NCBI RefSeq assembly: GCF_024124375.1
Contig: NZ_JAMXRZ010000013.1
Location: 1-51,237 of the forward strand
Length of the DNA stretch: 51,237 nt
Reading direction: 5' to 3'
Source of the DNA: Klenkia sp. PcliD-1-E
Lineage (GTDB): Bacteria; Actinomycetota; Actinomycetes; Mycobacteriales; Geodermatophilaceae
Made by a program: the position numbers and the translations under genes. Positions 48,904 to 51,237 of the stretch are shown one piece after another (the first letter of the stretch is position 1; the number at the start of each line of letters is the position of its first letter). A model generated the notes under the pieces. That model searched no databases. It worked only from the letters and a program-made list of their open reading frames with translations, and was not told the origin of the DNA.

Positions 48904-50502
48904 ACCACGCCTGCGCCCGTCGTCCTCATCGCGGAGGAGCTCGCCCCCAGCGCCCTGGAGGTGCTCGGCTCCGGCTTCGAGATCCGGCACGTGGACGGCG
49001 CCGACCGGTCCGCGCTGCTGCCGGCCCTGGCCGACGCGTCCGCGGTCATGGTGCGCAGCGCGACCACCATCGACGCCGAGGCCCTGGCCGCGGCGCCGAA
49101 CCTCAAGGTGGTGGCGCGGGCCGGCATCGGCCTGGACAACGTCGACGTGCCGGCCGCCACCGCGCGCGGGGTCATGGTGGTCAACGCGCCGACCTCCAAC
49201 ATCGTCAGCGCCGCCGAGCACGCGGTCGCCCTGCTGCTGGCCGCCGCTCGGCACATCCCGGCCGCGGACGCCTCGCTGCGCGAGGGCACCTGGAAGCGCT
49301 CCACGTTCACCGGTGTCGAGGTCACCGAGAAGACCGTCGGCGTCGTCGGCCTGGGCCGCATCGGCGTCCTGGTCGCGCAGCGGCTGGCCGCCTTCGGCGT
49401 CACGCTGATCGCCTACGACCCCTACATCCAGCCCGGCCGCGCCGCCCAGCTCGGCGTCCGGCTGGTCTCGCTGGAGGACCTGCTCCGCGAGTCGGACTTC
49501 ATCACCATCCACCTGCCCAAGACGCCCGAGACCCTCGGGATGATCGGGGCCGAGCAGCTGGCGATGACCAAGCGCGGCGTGATCATCGTCAACGCCGCCC
49601 GCGGCGGGCTGGTCGAGGAGGCCGCGTTGGCCGACGCGCTGCGCTCGGGCCAGGTCGGTGCGGCCGGCATCGACGTCTACGCCAAGGAGCCCTGCACCGA
49701 CAGCCCGCTGTTCGCGCTGCCCAACGTCGTGGTCACCCCGCACCTGGGTGCCTCGACCACCGAGGCCCAGGACAAGGCCGGGACGGCGGTCGCCCGCAGC
49801 GTCCGGCTGGCGCTGCAGGGCGACTTCGTCCCCGACGCGGTCAACGTGCAGGCCGGCGGGATCGTGGCCGAGGACGTCCGGCCGGGGCTGCCGCTGGCGG
49901 AGAAGCTGGGCCGGGTCTTCACCGCGGTCGCCGGGGGCCTCGCGCAGTCGGTCGAGGTGCAGGTGCTGGGCAAGATCGCCGAGTTCGACGTCTCCGTCGT
50001 CCAGCTGGCCGTGCTGCGCGGGGTGTTCACCGACGTCGTGGAGGAGCAGGTCTCCTACGTCAACGCCCCGCTGCTGGCCGAGGCCCGCGGCCTGGAGGTG
50101 TCGCTGGCCTCCGACGTCGAGAGCCCGCACTACCGCAACCTGGTCAGCGTGCGCGGAGCGATGGCCGACGGCGCCGAGGTCACCGTCTCGGGCACCCTCT
50201 ACGGCAAGAACCAGGTGCCCAAGCTGACCGAGGTCATGGGCTTCGAGATCGACCTGGAGGCGAAGGGCTACCTGCTGTTCTTCACCTACGCCGACCGGCC
50301 CGGCGTCGTCGGCACCGTCGGCGCGGCGCTGGGGGCGGCCGGGATCAACATCGCCGGGGCCCAGGTCAGCCGCACCACCCAGGGCGGGGACGCGCTCATG
50401 GCGGTCACCGTCGACAGCGAGGTCAGCGGTGAGCTGCTGGCCGACATCGCCGGCCAGATCGGCGCCCGCGAGGCCCGCTCGGCCGACCTGAACCCGACCT
50501 GA
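48901..50502 (+). CDS. serA: D-3-phosphoglycerate dehydrogenase
   Basis: 533 aa, the long actinobacterial form. Oxidises 3-phosphoglycerate to 3-phosphohydroxypyruvate, the first step of serine synthesis. The Rossmann motif is [17 protein letters not shown]; catalytic Arg in [11 protein letters not shown] and His in [13 protein letters not shown]. Residues ~320-450 are the allosteric substrate-binding (ASB) domain, and ~460-533 an ACT domain ([18 protein letters not shown]) for serine feedback. GTG 48901 is fixed by the TAGGCT box; the frame is open upstream across the divergent gene. A hairpin follows. Confidence 0.97.
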   Translation: MTTPAPVVLIAEELAPSALEVLGSGFEIRHVDGADRSALLPALADASAVMVRSATTIDAEALAAAPNLKVVARAGIGLDNVDVPAATARGVMVVNAPTSNIVSAAEHAVALLLAAARHIPAADASLREGTWKRSTFTGVEVTEKTVGVVGLGRIGVLVAQRLAAFGVTLIAYDPYIQPGRAAQLGVRLVSLEDLLRESDFITIHLPKTPETLGMIGAEQLAMTKRGVIIVNAARGGLVEEAALADALRSGQVGAAGIDVYAKEPCTDSPLFALPNVVVTPHLGASTTEAQDKAGTAVARSVRLALQGDFVPDAVNVQAGGIVAEDVRPGLPLAEKLGRVFTAVAGGLAQSVEVQVLGKIAEFDVSVVQLAVLRGVFTDVVEEQVSYVNAPLLAEARGLEVSLASDVESPHYRNLVSVRGAMADGAEVTVSGTLYGKNQVPKLTEVMGFEIDLEAKGYLLFFTYADRPGVVGTVGAALGAAGINIAGAQVSRTTQGGDALMAVTVDSEVSGELLADIAGQIGAREARSADLNPT

Positions 50503-50520
50503 CCCCACCCCCACAGCTCC

Positions 50521-50565
50521 GCACCGCGGCGCCGGCCCCCGACCCGGGGACCGGCGCCGCGGTGC
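50521..50565 (+). terminator. Terminator of serA
   Basis: GCACCGCGGCGCCGG (50521-50535) pairs perfectly with 50551-50565; the loop itself can close as CCCC/GGGG. 18 bases after the stop, no T-run. Confidence 0.75.
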
Positions 50566-50887
50566 GTCCGGGCCCAGGTCGCTGCCCACCGACGGCCAGT
50601 TCATTGCCAGCTGCGACTGGTTGAGCACTGGTCCACTCGGCACCCGGGGGATCCGCGCTGGGCCGGATGCGCGTCCCGCTGGGCCGACCGTCCGGTCCGT
50701 CACGGAATCGTCGCACGACCGTCGGGGAACGCTCACAGACTCGGCGGACGGCCCAGGGAGGCTGGGCCGTTCGGGTCATGGTCGGAAGCCTTGCTCACGA
50801 CCAGCGTTGGCCGGGTCCGGCGCAGAGCCGCGCCGGGACCATCTCCCAACGCCGACAGGGGTGCACGTGGTTCCCAGGACAACCACC
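50566..50887 (+). other. Intergenic region and probable leader of the last gene
   Basis: 322 bp without a gene. It is less GC-rich in 50590-50640 and holds several inverted repeats: ACGGCCCAG/CTGGGCCGT (50748-50770), and the nested stem listed at 50804-50852. No clear promoter. The clustering of stems just ahead of a secreted-protein gene suggests a structured leader RNA. Confidence 0.4.
50804..50852 (+). promoter_or_regulatory. Nested stem-loop in leader of last gene
   Basis: Outer stem GCGTTGG (50804-50810) with CCAACGC (50846-50852); inner stem GGTCC-GGCGC (50814-50823) with GCGCC-G-GGACC (50830-50840), one bulge. It ends 35 bases before ATG 50888. Confidence 0.5.
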
Positions 50888-51237
50888 ATGCCCGGGGAGG
50901 GACGCCACCGCGTCCTCGCCCGGGGCGGGATCGTCGCGATCGCGGCGGCCCTCACCATGACCGGGGGGGCCGGCGCCGCGCTGGCCTCGCCGGCCGACAT
51001 CGCAGCGCGCGCCGGGCAGGAGCAGATCTCCCTCACCCCGGACCAGCTGCAGCAGGTCCGCGACCAGCTCCAGGCGCGCCAGGCCGGGACCCGGCCCGCG
51101 GGCCTGCCCGCCAGCGGCCCGGCCTCGTTCTTCGTCGAGACCAGCACGCCCTCGACCTCGCAGGTCTACACCGACGCCCTGCCGGGTGCGGGCGAGGCCG
51201 CCGCGGGTGCGGCCGCCGCCGCGGCCCAGCCGGCCGC
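50888..51237 (+). CDS. Secreted protein, N-terminal part only
   Basis: 116 codons to the window edge, no stop. A signal peptide is clear: MPGEGRHRVLARGG, a hydrophobic core IVAIAAALTMTG and a cleavage region ALA-SPAD near residue 34. The mature part begins with a polar helix (LTPDQLQQVRDQLQARQ), then FFVETSTPSTSQVYTDALPG and an Ala-rich run. Position and style could be the propeptide of a secreted subtilisin-like protease, but the diagnostic domain is beyond the window, so this is a guess. ATG 50888 has AGGA 8 bases upstream; GTG 50867 and 50861 are in-frame alternatives. Confidence 0.7.
   Translation, partial: MPGEGRHRVLARGGIVAIAAALTMTGGAGAALASPADIAARAGQEQISLTPDQLQQVRDQLQARQAGTRPAGLPASGPASFFVETSTPSTSQVYTDALPGAGEAAAGAAAAAAQPA

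Overview
The window is very GC-rich, densely coded DNA with many GTG starts, 4-bp ATGA/GTGA gene overlaps and leaderless-looking starts, as expected of an actinobacterial chromosome. Protein style (GlgE pathway, two kinds of DNA ligase, an LAxTG sortase signal, LigB/Cds1-like proteins) and gene order fit a high-GC actinomycete; my best guess is the Geodermatophilaceae (Blastococcus/Modestobacter/Geodermatophilus), which is an inference that 16S rRNA or marker genes would have to settle. I see no tRNA, rRNA, CRISPR array, insertion sequence or prophage. The window is core chromosome, and the unusual material is mostly between the genes.

Layout. (1) 1-2369: the end of a thioredoxin/TPR chaperone-type gene, convergent with a secreted zinc metallopeptidase lipoprotein. 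(2) 2377-10295 (minus): a four-gene operon glgE-treS-mak-glgB, i.e. the whole trehalose to maltose to maltose-1-phosphate to alpha-1,4-glucan to branched glucan route. It is transcribed away from glgP (10392-12941, plus), the phosphorylase that degrades the same polymer; glgX (debranching enzyme, minus) lies at 14258-16402 after an FHA-domain gene. (3) 16471-26433 (plus): a lone ABC ATPase, an enoyl-CoA hydratase coupled to a Cds1-like PLP enzyme, etfB-etfA, then a tightly overlapping run of ATP-dependent DNA ligase, MFS transporter, cysteine desulfurase and mnmA. The last two belong together: the desulfurase supplies sulfur for tRNA 2-thiouridine. (4) 26779-36701: a wall-anchored 5'-nucleotidase, a MetE-like zinc methyltransferase, NAD-dependent ligA, an ACT-domain protein on the other strand, and gatC-gatA-(61-aa membrane protein)-gatB, the amidotransferase that makes Gln-tRNA(Gln)/Asn-tRNA(Asn). 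(5) 36847-39374: a sugar-dehydrogenase-like lipoprotein, a 2-hydroxyacid dehydrogenase and a small PH-domain membrane protein. (6) 39445-50502: branched-chain amino acid and serine synthesis (ilvD, ilvB-ilvN-ilvC, serA) interrupted by an EAL-domain c-di-GMP protein and two small membrane proteins. The order etfBA, iscS-mnmA, MetE-like, ligA, ACT, gatCAB, ilvBNC, serA resembles the order I know from Mycobacterium tuberculosis (Rv3029c down to Rv2996c), so this is an old conserved block. (7) 50888-end: the start of a secreted protein behind a structured leader.

Regulation visible in the sequence. At least nine genes start 6-8 bases after a TANNNT -10 hexamer, so they are probably transcribed from the first base of the start codon. 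ilvBNC is preceded by an 11-codon Leu/Val/Ile-rich leader peptide and a textbook terminator (attenuation). etfBA has a perfect 20-bp palindrome over its -10 region. Two convergent intergenic gaps (14.1 kb and 36.7 kb) hold two copies of one ~95-bp palindromic element with matching sequence, the best candidate in this window for something not generally described. Other long hairpins sit after glgB, glgP, the ABC gene, etfA, the EAL gene, ilvC and serA.
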